From Pyxidicoccus sp. MSG2 (lineage in GTDB: Bacteria; Myxococcota; Myxococcia; Myxococcales; Myxococcaceae): a stretch of 64,000 bases of DNA. The stretch covers positions 4,216,001-4,280,000 of the forward strand of contig NZ_JAPNKC010000001.1 of assembly GCF_026626705.1 (NCBI RefSeq). The letters are read 5' to 3'. Below the pieces are notes generated by a model, which ran no database searches, was not told the DNA's origin, and saw only the letters and a program-made list of their open reading frames with translations. Positions 30,024-37,746 of this stretch are shown in pieces. Within the stretch, counting starts at the first letter, position 1, and each line of letters starts with the position of its first letter. The translations under genes and the position numbers were made by a program.

Positions 30024-32759
30024 TCACGGAGGAGTCACCGTGGCGGCCTGACGCTTGTGGCACTCACTGCGCAGCAGGGCCGGGGGCTTGCCCTGGGAGA
30101 GGTGGTCCTTCAGGTAGAAGTAGGCCATGACGCCCGCGTTGAACTCCGCGCGCCGCAGCCACGTCTCGTAGGCCGGCGAGGCGCCGCTGCGAACCGCGTC
30201 GGTGAGCGGGTTGTCGACGGTGCAGATGTCCTTCCACATGGTGGCGCCGCCGAGGGCGCGCGGGTTGCCGCTCTTGGGCTCGGAGGAGGTGCCGGTGCCG
30301 AACCGGCCCACGCGGACCAGGTCGCACGCGCCACGCGCCGCGCCGAGCATGTTGGCCCCCCACCGGGCCCAGTCGACGGCGTCGCCCGAGAAGTCGATGT
30401 CCACCTCGCCGTACTTCACCCAGGCCTGCATGAAGGCATCCCGGAACTCCACCTTCGTGCCGCCCGTGCCCATGAACACGAGGTACTTCGCGCCGCCGTG
30501 GGGGCCGAGCGCGTCCTCGAAGGGGCGCAGGTGGCTCTCACCGCCAGCGCCCCGGCCGGAGAAGCCGGCAACCAGGTTGGCCACGCGCGCGCCGCTGGTG
30601 GCCATCAGCGCCTTGGCCGCGCCGCTCTGGCCGTTGCCCGTCCGCCCGTGGCAGTTGGAGCAGATGCCCTGGAAGACCGTCGCGCCGGGCGTGGAGAAGT
30701 AGAGCTCCCCCCAGGGCTGCCGGGGATTGCCCAGGTCGTCCACCATCCACGGCTCCACCGGCGCTGGCGGCGGCGCGTCCTCGAAGACGCACTCGGGCCG
30801 GGCGACCCAGAAGCTGGTGGGGAAGAGCTTCGTGGCGAGCTGCACGTGGCGCTCGCTGATTGCGTAGTCCAGCAGGTGCCGGTGCGAGCCCTCCTGGATG
30901 GACAGCCGCCAGTCCAGGTTGCGTGGCTCATAGGGAACCCGGTCGGTGAAGTCCTCGGAAATCCACCGCACGTCCTTCGGGTCCTTGCAGGTCTCCCAGA
31001 CGACGTCCTCGGCCAGCTTCACGCGGGCCTTCCGGGCCGCCTCGCGCTCCGCGGACGACAGCGCGGCGTCACCGGGACGCTCCAGCGAGCCGAGCCACTT
31101 CGCCACCAGCAACACCAGCCGGCAGTCCCGGCCCGGCACGTTGGCCGGCATGTGGAGGTAGACTTCGTGGGCCTCCTGGGTGACGCGCTGGTACAGCGTG
31201 CTGTTGGGCGAGCCGGCGCGCAAATCGCGCTCGAAGTCCACGCCGGCGCGCATGTCCGCGTAGTACTTCTGCTTGTTGCTCTCCATGCGGTTCGTGTCGA
31301 AACCGGGCAGCACGCCGCCGGCGGAGAAGTCCAGGTCCGCGATGGAGGGGTTGCTCTGCACCGCGAAGCCATTGGGGTTGTGGCACTGCGCGCAGTTGCC
31401 GACGAAGTAGCCCTGCAGCGCCAGCTCGTGCGCGTTGCGGTACTCCCTGCCCCTGGGCTTCAGGTCCTCCAGCTTCGGCAGCTCCGCCGCCGAGCGCAGG
31501 CCGGTGAGGACGCCGTAGCGGATGAGCCGGTCCACCTGGGACAGCTCGTCCTCCAGCACGTCCACGCTCGCATCCTGCCCGCCCTCGCCCTTCGCCCGGC
31601 GGTTGAGCTGGAGCGGGGTGAAGCCGAGGACGAAGTCCTGCCCCTCGGCGCCGGTGTGGCAGTTGACGCAGCGGTGACGGCCGGGGATGGCGTAGTTGCG
31701 CGTATCCTCCCGCCCCTCGTGCGAGGTGTAGACGAGGACGCGGTCGGAGAAGGGCGAACCGTCGCGGTAGCGCAGGTCATGCAGCTCGGCGGACGTCCCC
31801 GCGTCATTCCAGATGTATGTCCCGAAGAGGGCGTCCTGCCAGCGCTCCCGGGTGACGATGAGCCGCGTCTCGATGCGCCGGTACTCGACGCCGCCGTTGC
31901 GGTCCGTCACCGCCTTGAAGAACGTCTTGTAGAAGCGGGTGTTGGGGGGAATCTTGAAGCGCTTCGTCGCGGCGTCGTACGCGATGGACTTCCCCGCCGG
32001 CACGTGGACGAGCCGCAGCTTCTTCGCGTGGTCGGAGAAGAGGGGGTAGGTGGGCGCGAAGGCGAAGGTGCCGTGGCGGGCCAGCTTCAGCGCGTTGAAG
32101 GTGGTGATGTCGGTGTCCGTCTCGGACAGCGAGCGCGGCAGCTCGGTGAGCCCCGCGAAGTACGCGTCCTTCTCCGCATCGCCGCCCAGGCGCGCCATGT
32201 CGGGGATGCAGTGCCCCAGGTCGGTCATCCCCAGCGCCACCGGGAACGCAAGCCGGGCGCCGCCCGTGCTCCCCTCCTGCCCGCACTTCACCTCGAAGGG
32301 CTCCGTCTCCGGGCTGCCCTGCGCGGCCCAGGCCTCGAGCGCGCAGCCCAGGGCCGCGGCGTCTCGCGCCTGGTCCGCCGTGGCCAGCGGCGGCATGGCG
32401 CCTTGCGAGGCCAACGACGCCATGCGCGGGGCCGCCACCTTCAAGCCCTCGGAGTCTGAAACGTACTGGAAGCCGCCCCGCGTCTCCGGAGCCCGGTGGC
32501 AGGAGCCGCACTGCGCGTCCACGCGCGCCTTCAGGGTGCCGAAGACCTCCTTGGGCGCGGCGCTGGCCGGCGTGGTGATTCGCACCGGGAAGTGCTCGCT
32601 GGAGCGCGCGGGCGCGTCACAGAGCGCATCCGCATCCACCACCACCGGCACCTCCGGGCCCTTCCCTTCCCCGGACGAGCAACCCACGGCCACGGACAGC
32701 GCGAGCAGGCCCCCCCAGAGCGCCCGACAGCGGGCGTGCCAATTCCTCTCAAACAACAT
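30024..32759 (-). CDS. Lipoprotein multihaem cytochrome c-like protein (four CxxCH motifs)
   Basis: Predicted 911 residues from MLFERNWHAR; AAGGAGG eight bases upstream decides the start. The lipobox is at LSVAVGCSS. Covalent haem motifs are CGSCH (His88), CVNCH (His368), CAQCH (His460) and CSNCH (His704). Surrounding text suggests cytochrome domains linked by unknown domains; a late CHKRQ lacks the first Cys. The protein probably carries electrons at the periplasmic or outer-membrane face. It is the first gene of a pair with the DUF4397-like lipoprotein. Redox partner unknown. Confidence 0.87.
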   Translation of the reverse strand: MLFERNWHARCRALWGGLLALSVAVGCSSGEGKGPEVPVVVDADALCDAPARSSEHFPVRITTPASAAPKEVFGTLKARVDAQCGSCHRAPETRGGFQYVSDSEGLKVAAPRMASLASQGAMPPLATADQARDAAALGCALEAWAAQGSPETEPFEVKCGQEGSTGGARLAFPVALGMTDLGHCIPDMARLGGDAEKDAYFAGLTELPRSLSETDTDITTFNALKLARHGTFAFAPTYPLFSDHAKKLRLVHVPAGKSIAYDAATKRFKIPPNTRFYKTFFKAVTDRNGGVEYRRIETRLIVTRERWQDALFGTYIWNDAGTSAELHDLRYRDGSPFSDRVLVYTSHEGREDTRNYAIPGRHRCVNCHTGAEGQDFVLGFTPLQLNRRAKGEGGQDASVDVLEDELSQVDRLIRYGVLTGLRSAAELPKLEDLKPRGREYRNAHELALQGYFVGNCAQCHNPNGFAVQSNPSIADLDFSAGGVLPGFDTNRMESNKQKYYADMRAGVDFERDLRAGSPNSTLYQRVTQEAHEVYLHMPANVPGRDCRLVLLVAKWLGSLERPGDAALSSAEREAARKARVKLAEDVVWETCKDPKDVRWISEDFTDRVPYEPRNLDWRLSIQEGSHRHLLDYAISERHVQLATKLFPTSFWVARPECVFEDAPPPAPVEPWMVDDLGNPRQPWGELYFSTPGATVFQGICSNCHGRTGNGQSGAAKALMATSGARVANLVAGFSGRGAGGESHLRPFEDALGPHGGAKYLVFMGTGGTKVEFRDAFMQAWVKYGEVDIDFSGDAVDWARWGANMLGAARGACDLVRVGRFGTGTSSEPKSGNPRALGGATMWKDICTVDNPLTDAVRSGASPAYETWLRRAEFNAGVMAYFYLKDHLSQGKPPALLRSECHKRQAATVTPP

Positions 32760-32845
32760 GAGCTGTCCCTCCTTGGGAATCCCGATGTCAGGCATTCCGC
32801 GAGCGCGGCGCTCTGTACCGCGTTTGCTTCTTGGAAGGCGAGGGC

Positions 32846-32880
32846 GCAGGCCCCTCGAAAAGGGGCCTGCTGTCTGTTTT
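32846..32880 (+). terminator. Strong hairpin with T-rich tail on the plus strand
   Basis: GCAGGCCCCT (32846-32855) and AGGGGCCTGC (32861-32870) pair perfectly around CGAAA and are followed on the plus strand by TGTCTGTTTT. Both flanking genes run on the minus strand; there the stem would still end transcripts of the propeller gene but without a T-run. Confidence 0.6.
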
Positions 32881-32934
32881 CACCGAGCCGTGACAGCCAA
32901 TTCCTGTCAGGACAGCGACGTGAAGCCAGACTGT

Positions 32935-32972
32935 GTCACGGTTTCATTGTCACGGTTTCACGGGACCGTGAC
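32935..32972. repeat. 14-bp direct repeat and dyad at the stop of the propeller gene
   Basis: GTCACGGTTTCA occurs at 32935 and again at 32949. GTCACGGT (32949-32956) and ACCGTGAC (32965-32972) form a perfect dyad that includes the stop codon of the minus-strand gene. Confidence 0.8.
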
Positions 32973-34010
32973 GGCGCGGATGCGGCCCAGCTTGTTGCCG
33001 GCGCGCTCGGTGAACCACAGGTGCGCGTCCATGCAGAGGAAACCCGGCGGGGCGAAGACGATGCCCGCCGGCTGGCTGCCGGCCGTGGGGATGGCGTGCT
33101 CGGTGATGCCGCCGTTCAGGGCGATGCGGCCCACCTTGTTGCCGCGAAGCTCCACGAACCAGAGCGCGCCGTCCGGCCCGGGGATGATGTCCACCGGGGC
33201 GCTGCTGGCGTCCGGGAGGGCATACTCGGTGAGGGTGCCGTCCGCGGTGATGCGGCCAATCTTCCCCGCGAACTGCTCCGTGAACCACATGGCCCCGTCC
33301 CAACCGAGGGTGATGCCCGAAGGCCCCGCGTTGGCGGTGGGGAGCGGGTACTCGGTGAGGACACCGTCGGTGGTGATGGCTCCCACCTTGTTGCCGCGCA
33401 GCTCGGTGAACCACAGCTTGCCTCCGGCGCCGAGGGCAATCGCGGTGGGCTGGGCCTCCGAGGTGGGCAGGGCGAACTGGGTGACGACGCCGGCGGGGGT
33501 GATGCGGCCGATGCGGTTGCCGGCCACCTGGGTGAACCAGAGGTTGCCATCCAGGCCCGCGGCGATGCCGTACGGCGCGGAGCCCGGGTTGGGCAGGGGG
33601 AACTCCGTCACCACGCCCTGCGGGGTGATGCGGCCCACCTGGTCCACGCCGAGCTGGGTGAACCAGAGGTTGCCGTCGAAGCCGAGGGTGATTTTCTGCG
33701 GAATGGAAAACTCGGTGGGCAGAGGGAATTCCGTCACCGCGCCGTCACGGGTGACGCGGCCGATGGTGCCCGAGCCCGTCTGGGTGAACCAGAGGTTGAG
33801 GTCCGGACCGACGGTGATGCTCGTGGGGCCGGCCTCCTCGGTGGGCAGCGGGAACTCGGTGAAGGTGCCGGCGACGCCGGACGGACGGCGGCACACGAAG
33901 GGGTTGTTGAGGGTGGCGCCAACCTCCTGGGCGAGGACGGGCGTGCCCAGCAGCAGGGTGGAGGCGGCGAGCAGCGACTTCTTCAGGAAGGAACGGGCAA
34001 GGACAGACAT
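32958..34010 (-). CDS. Streptogramin lyase-like beta-propeller (Vgb family), secreted
   Basis: Predicted 350 residues from MSVLARSFLKK, with a Sec signal ending near PVLAQ. About seven blades of 40-42 residues repeat the pattern LWFTE..GNKIGRIT..G.VTEFPLPT..P..I..G.DG. Vgb (virginiamycin B lyase) has this fold and linearises streptogramin B antibiotics. Many homologues in environmental bacteria are only propellers, and I could not confirm the catalytic His/Glu set. It sits 121 bp downstream of the PstS-like gene. A binding or lyase role is therefore open. Confidence 0.82.
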   Translation of the reverse strand: MSVLARSFLKKSLLAASTLLLGTPVLAQEVGATLNNPFVCRRPSGVAGTFTEFPLPTEEAGPTSITVGPDLNLWFTQTGSGTIGRVTRDGAVTEFPLPTEFSIPQKITLGFDGNLWFTQLGVDQVGRITPQGVVTEFPLPNPGSAPYGIAAGLDGNLWFTQVAGNRIGRITPAGVVTQFALPTSEAQPTAIALGAGGKLWFTELRGNKVGAITTDGVLTEYPLPTANAGPSGITLGWDGAMWFTEQFAGKIGRITADGTLTEYALPDASSAPVDIIPGPDGALWFVELRGNKVGRIALNGGITEHAIPTAGSQPAGIVFAPPGFLCMDAHLWFTERAGNKLGRIRAVTVP

Positions 34011-34131
34011 GAGGTGTTTCTCCAAGGTGGACGGCGAACGACAATGACAACAAGGGACGAACACGCCGGAGACCTCCCGGCGTGTCCGTCCCGACTTCAG
34101 GATTCAGGGAATGGCGAACTTCAGTTCAGGC

Positions 34132-35241
34132 TCAGTTGCCCTTGCAGAGGCCCGCGCCGCGGCCGTCGTTGGCCGCGCCACCGCAGCGCAGCGCGCCGGT
34201 GGTGCTGCAGGCGATGAAGCCCTGACCCGTGAGGATGTTCTGGAAGGAGCTCTTGTTGCTGTAGACCCAGTCGTACAGCGTCTGCTCCTTGGGGTCCTTC
34301 GTGAAGTTGACGTTCTCGTTGAGGAAGAGCGGGCGGGACAGGGGGTAGGCGCTGGCCGGGTTGGTGAGGAGCAGGCGCACGTTGGCGGCGGTGGGCGCGA
34401 TGCCGTCCACGCTGAGCTTGAGGTTCGCGACCGCGGTCGGAGTGGTGGCCGGCGGCACCACCAGGGAGCCCGAGAACGACGCGGGGTCACCGGAATAACC
34501 GATGGCGGTCGGGTAGGAGGCCGTCAGCTTGCCGATGCAGACGGTGGCGCTGTCGGAGGCGGTGCAGGGCAGCGGGTTGGTGGCGGCACCGTCGGTGATG
34601 ACGATGACGTCGGAGCAGAAGGTGGCGCTGGAGCCGCCGCCGACCTTCTCCTTGAAGACCTCCGTGGTGCCGGACAGGTCGTCACGGCGGTACTTCACGA
34701 TGGTGCCCGTGCGGGTGCTGCCCGGCACCTGGCTCCAGTCCGTCCAGCAGGCGCCGTTGTTGGAGAAGTAGATGTTCGCCAGGTTGGCCTTGGTGATGTT
34801 GGTGAGGCCGTTGTCGGACTTCACGTACGCATTCACCGAGTCCAGCCCGATGATGTTGCTCTTCTCACCGGGGCAGCAGGCCGCGTCGCGCCCCGTGCCG
34901 CCAGACGCGGTGCCGCCGGCACAGGCCGTGGCCGTCGACTTGAACTCGCGCGACATGGGGGCCAGCGTCTGCTGGCGGCCGCTGCAGAAGGTGCCGGAGC
35001 CGGTGCGCACACAGCCCTCGCCCACGCTCGAGCCCTTGCCCTCGATGGACAGGCCGGCGAGGGAAGACGCGTTGGCGCTGATCAACGCGCCCTTGAGCGT
35101 GTCGGAACCGAAGAACTTGTTGCCGTCGGTCAGCTCGGCCTGGATGGAAGCCGGGACGACCTCGTCGGCGGACTGGCCACCGCAACCCACAACCGAAACC
35201 GCCATCACCGCGGCGGACATCACCATCTTCATCATCTTCAT
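34132..35241 (-). CDS. PstS-like substrate-binding lipoprotein
   Basis: Predicted 369 residues from MKMMKMVMSAA with GAGGAG upstream. The lipobox is at VSVVGCGG. The fold resembles phosphate-type binding proteins (FFGSDTLKGALISANASS; VNAYVKSDNGLTNITKANLANIYFSNNGACWTDWSQVP; TIVKYRRDDLSGTTEVF). Classical PstS has one domain pair of this type and works with an ABC transporter; no pstCAB genes are near, so it may act as a sensor or scavenger. Extra cysteines (CAGG.., CCPGE, CTAS.., CIGK) are unusual for PstS. The 815-bp upstream gap holds a long inverted repeat. Confidence 0.78.
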   Translation of the reverse strand: MKMMKMVMSAAVMAVSVVGCGGQSADEVVPASIQAELTDGNKFFGSDTLKGALISANASSLAGLSIEGKGSSVGEGCVRTGSGTFCSGRQQTLAPMSREFKSTATACAGGTASGGTGRDAACCPGEKSNIIGLDSVNAYVKSDNGLTNITKANLANIYFSNNGACWTDWSQVPGSTRTGTIVKYRRDDLSGTTEVFKEKVGGGSSATFCSDVIVITDGAATNPLPCTASDSATVCIGKLTASYPTAIGYSGDPASFSGSLVVPPATTPTAVANLKLSVDGIAPTAANVRLLLTNPASAYPLSRPLFLNENVNFTKDPKEQTLYDWVYSNKSSFQNILTGQGFIACSTTGALRCGGAANDGRGAGLCKGN

Positions 35242-35504
35242 GGACGACTCCTCTGGTGTTGCACTGGGTTGACACGCCACTCGCCGCCCGTGACGCATTG
35301 GCAGAACGGTGCCTCCCCGCGCTGCGGGACCGGACTGGAAGGAATTGCCTGGGGGAGGACCATCGGACCCGGCTCATCCCGGATTCGACGGGACGCAAGG
35401 TGCCTCAATGGCCAGACATGCGGTGACTCAGTTGCGTCAAATCTCTGCCAGCACCGGGTCACACCGCTCCGCGCGAATCTTCCCGCGCGCGACCGTCACG
35501 TTCC

Positions 35505-35554
35505 TGCAAGTCATTGCATGACGGCGACCGTGACAATCCATGCAAGGACTTGCA
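35505..35554. promoter_or_regulatory. 16-bp inverted repeat in the 815-bp intergenic region
   Basis: TGCAAGTCATTGCATG (35505-35520) and CATGCAAGGACTTGCA (35539-35554) are inverted copies with one mismatch, separated by 18 bases. They lie 264 bp before the PstS-like start and about 500 bp before the propeller lipoprotein gene. They could be an operator pair or a stem. Nothing else gene-like was seen in 35242-36056. Confidence 0.45.
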
Positions 35555-36056
35555 CGGGCGTGACGTTTCACATCCGTGATTTCCGGCCGGGGGGGTGACG
35601 CCACTCCGCTCGCGGCGCGCTCCTGCCCGCCGTGACGGAAGGTGAGCCGGGTGCCCGCCCAGGCGCACCCACGCGCCTGGCCGCGAGGCCCGCCAGAGCC
35701 AGAACAACCCTGTAGCAATCGCAACGCGGCCACATCAGCCACCGCCGTCGCACACGGGAGGACCTCTGTGTCAGCGCCCGGACACGTGGGGCGTGGAGGC
35801 CACGCCCGCTCGGCGGCGCGCTCTCGCCTGCCCTGCTGGCGGAGGAGTCCGTCGCTTTTTCTCCGGCGTTCTCCGGAGGACAGGGAGTTTTTTCAGCACT
35901 CCGGACAGCTGTCTCGTCCCCGGGGGCCGGAAGCCCGGGCCGCGTCAGAGGGGAAGGCGCGCCGCGGCGCATCCTGGCAATGCCCTTGCACTAGAGCTTC
36001 CGCGGTTGAGGGGCAGGGGGCTGTCGGGCAGGGGTGGGGGAGAGGCCGGGGCGGTG

Positions 36057-37445
36057 ATGGGGTGGCGGGGGTGGACATTCGCGGTGTGCGCAACAGGACT
36101 TCTCCTCGTGGGGTGCGGGGAGAAGGCACATGCGTCACCGCGTGCTCCGGGCTTGGAGGTGGCGGGGTCGGTTGGCGGTGAGGGCGAGGGGGCCATGGCG
36201 TGGTCGCGGTCGCTGGTGCTCGGGGACAGCGAGGCGCCGCACACCGTGGTGGCCCCCGACGGGGACGTCCTCGTCGCGGCGACGTACCGGGAGCCTCTGG
36301 ATGTCGGGGGAGGCCCCCTGCCCTTCAACCATGTTTCAAAGACGCCTCACCTGCTGGTGGCGCGCTTCTCTCCGGACGGGGCCCTGCGCTGGGCGCATGG
36401 CTGGGTGCCCCGGGAGGGAGCGGCGCGCGCGCGGGTGGGCGGGCTCGCGGTGGACCGTGACGGCAACGCGTGGCTGGGAGGCACCTCGGCGGGCTTCGAG
36501 CTGGGCTCGGAGCGGCTGCCGGAGGGCCCCTTCGTCGCGCGGCTGTCACCTCGAGGCGCCGTGGAGCGGATGCGAGGCTTTGCCGGAGACGGCGCGCTCA
36601 GCGTGCAGGCCGTGGCGGCGGACGGCGCTGGCGGCGTGGTGCTGGTGGGGGACTTCACCGGGCGCCGGGACTTCGGAGATGCAACGCGCGAGGCGGGCCC
36701 GGGCGGCCGCGCCGCCTTCGCCGTGCGCCTGGACGCAGACGGCGTCACGCGCTGGAGCCGGGGCTGGGCCGCGGGGCCGCAAGGGCTGGTGACGGCGCGC
36801 GCGGTGGCGGTGGACCTCTTCGGCGGCATCCACGTCGCGGGCGGCTACGCGGGCGCCGTGAGCTTCGGCGGCTCCACCTTCGTCACCGTGCGCCAGCGCA
36901 CGCCCTTCGTCCTCAAGCTGTCGCCCGAAGGTGCCCACGCATGGAGCCGCGACTTGCGCGGCGCGGAGGGCATGGCGAACGCCGTGGCCGTGGGGCCGGA
37001 CCGCGTCTTCGTGGGCGGCAACTTCTCCGGGCGCTTCTACTTCCATGGGCAGGCCCACGCCGCGGGCGGCTACCAGGGCTTCCTGGCCGCCTTCAGCGCC
37101 GGGGGCCAGCAGCGCTGGGCCCGCTCCTTCGCCGCCACCGCCAGCGCGCTGGCCACGGACGAGTCCGGCCAGCTCACCCTGGCCGGCACCCATGACGGCG
37201 GCCTGGAGTTGGGTTCCGGCCGGGGCCGCACGCCCGCCGGTCTCTACGTCGCCCGGCTGCTCCCCGAGGACGGGGCTTCACTCTGGGTCCGCGGCTTCAC
37301 CCACCCCGGCGCCGCCCTGGCGCGGGCGGTATCCGTGGACCCGGGCGGCCACACGCTGGTGGCCGGCGCCCTGACGCGCGCCCTCCCCGAGGAAACCCCG
37401 TACCCGCGCCCGCAGGACGGCTTCCTCTTCCGGCTGAGACCCTGA
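36057..37445 (+). CDS. Lipoprotein with SBBP-like beta-propeller repeats
   Basis: Predicted 462 residues from MGWRGWTFAV. The lipobox is at GLLLVGCGE. Repeats of about 50 residues follow the pattern ..AVAVD..G..VAGG..G...FGG......R.FV.KLSP.G...WSR.., typical of SBBP-type propellers (for example GGIHVAGGYAGAVSFGG, FVLKLSPEGAHAWSRD). The protein is probably on the cell surface. The frame is open back to 35793 but that part has no signal-like start and low plausibility. Role unknown. Confidence 0.82.
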   Translation: MGWRGWTFAVCATGLLLVGCGEKAHASPRAPGLEVAGSVGGEGEGAMAWSRSLVLGDSEAPHTVVAPDGDVLVAATYREPLDVGGGPLPFNHVSKTPHLLVARFSPDGALRWAHGWVPREGAARARVGGLAVDRDGNAWLGGTSAGFELGSERLPEGPFVARLSPRGAVERMRGFAGDGALSVQAVAADGAGGVVLVGDFTGRRDFGDATREAGPGGRAAFAVRLDADGVTRWSRGWAAGPQGLVTARAVAVDLFGGIHVAGGYAGAVSFGGSTFVTVRQRTPFVLKLSPEGAHAWSRDLRGAEGMANAVAVGPDRVFVGGNFSGRFYFHGQAHAAGGYQGFLAAFSAGGQQRWARSFAATASALATDESGQLTLAGTHDGGLELGSGRGRTPAGLYVARLLPEDGASLWVRGFTHPGAALARAVSVDPGGHTLVAGALTRALPEETPYPRPQDGFLFRLRP

Positions 37446-37746
37446 GTCCGGCCCGGAGCCGACTTCAGGGGTGGATACAAACCCGTATTCCCTGAGAAGT
37501 CGGGCGTAGTAGGAGCGCCAACACCCCTGGAAATTCGACTTTACAGTCGCGTCCATGCTATTCGCGGGCCCGCCTTCAGGGCGTGCGACTCTGCGCCGTG
37601 AAGGGCGAGGCTGAGCTGAAGCGCAGGCGCGCGGTGTCCCCGTTCGCAGGCGGCCAACCCCTCGACACCACTCCCTGTTTCCCATGGCACGCGGAGCACC
37701 CAATCCGCGCGCCTGGACTTGAGTCTCTGTGAGGAGTTGCACCCCC

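Noticed and set aside
29747..30130. Plus-strand frame with PASVPAS repeats
   Set aside because: It is the complement of the Asp/Ala/Gly linker repeats of the minus-strand lipoprotein.
35793..36056. Extension of the propeller lipoprotein upstream of MGWRGW
   Set aside because: It would bury the lipoprotein signal inside the protein; composition is Arg/Gly-rich.
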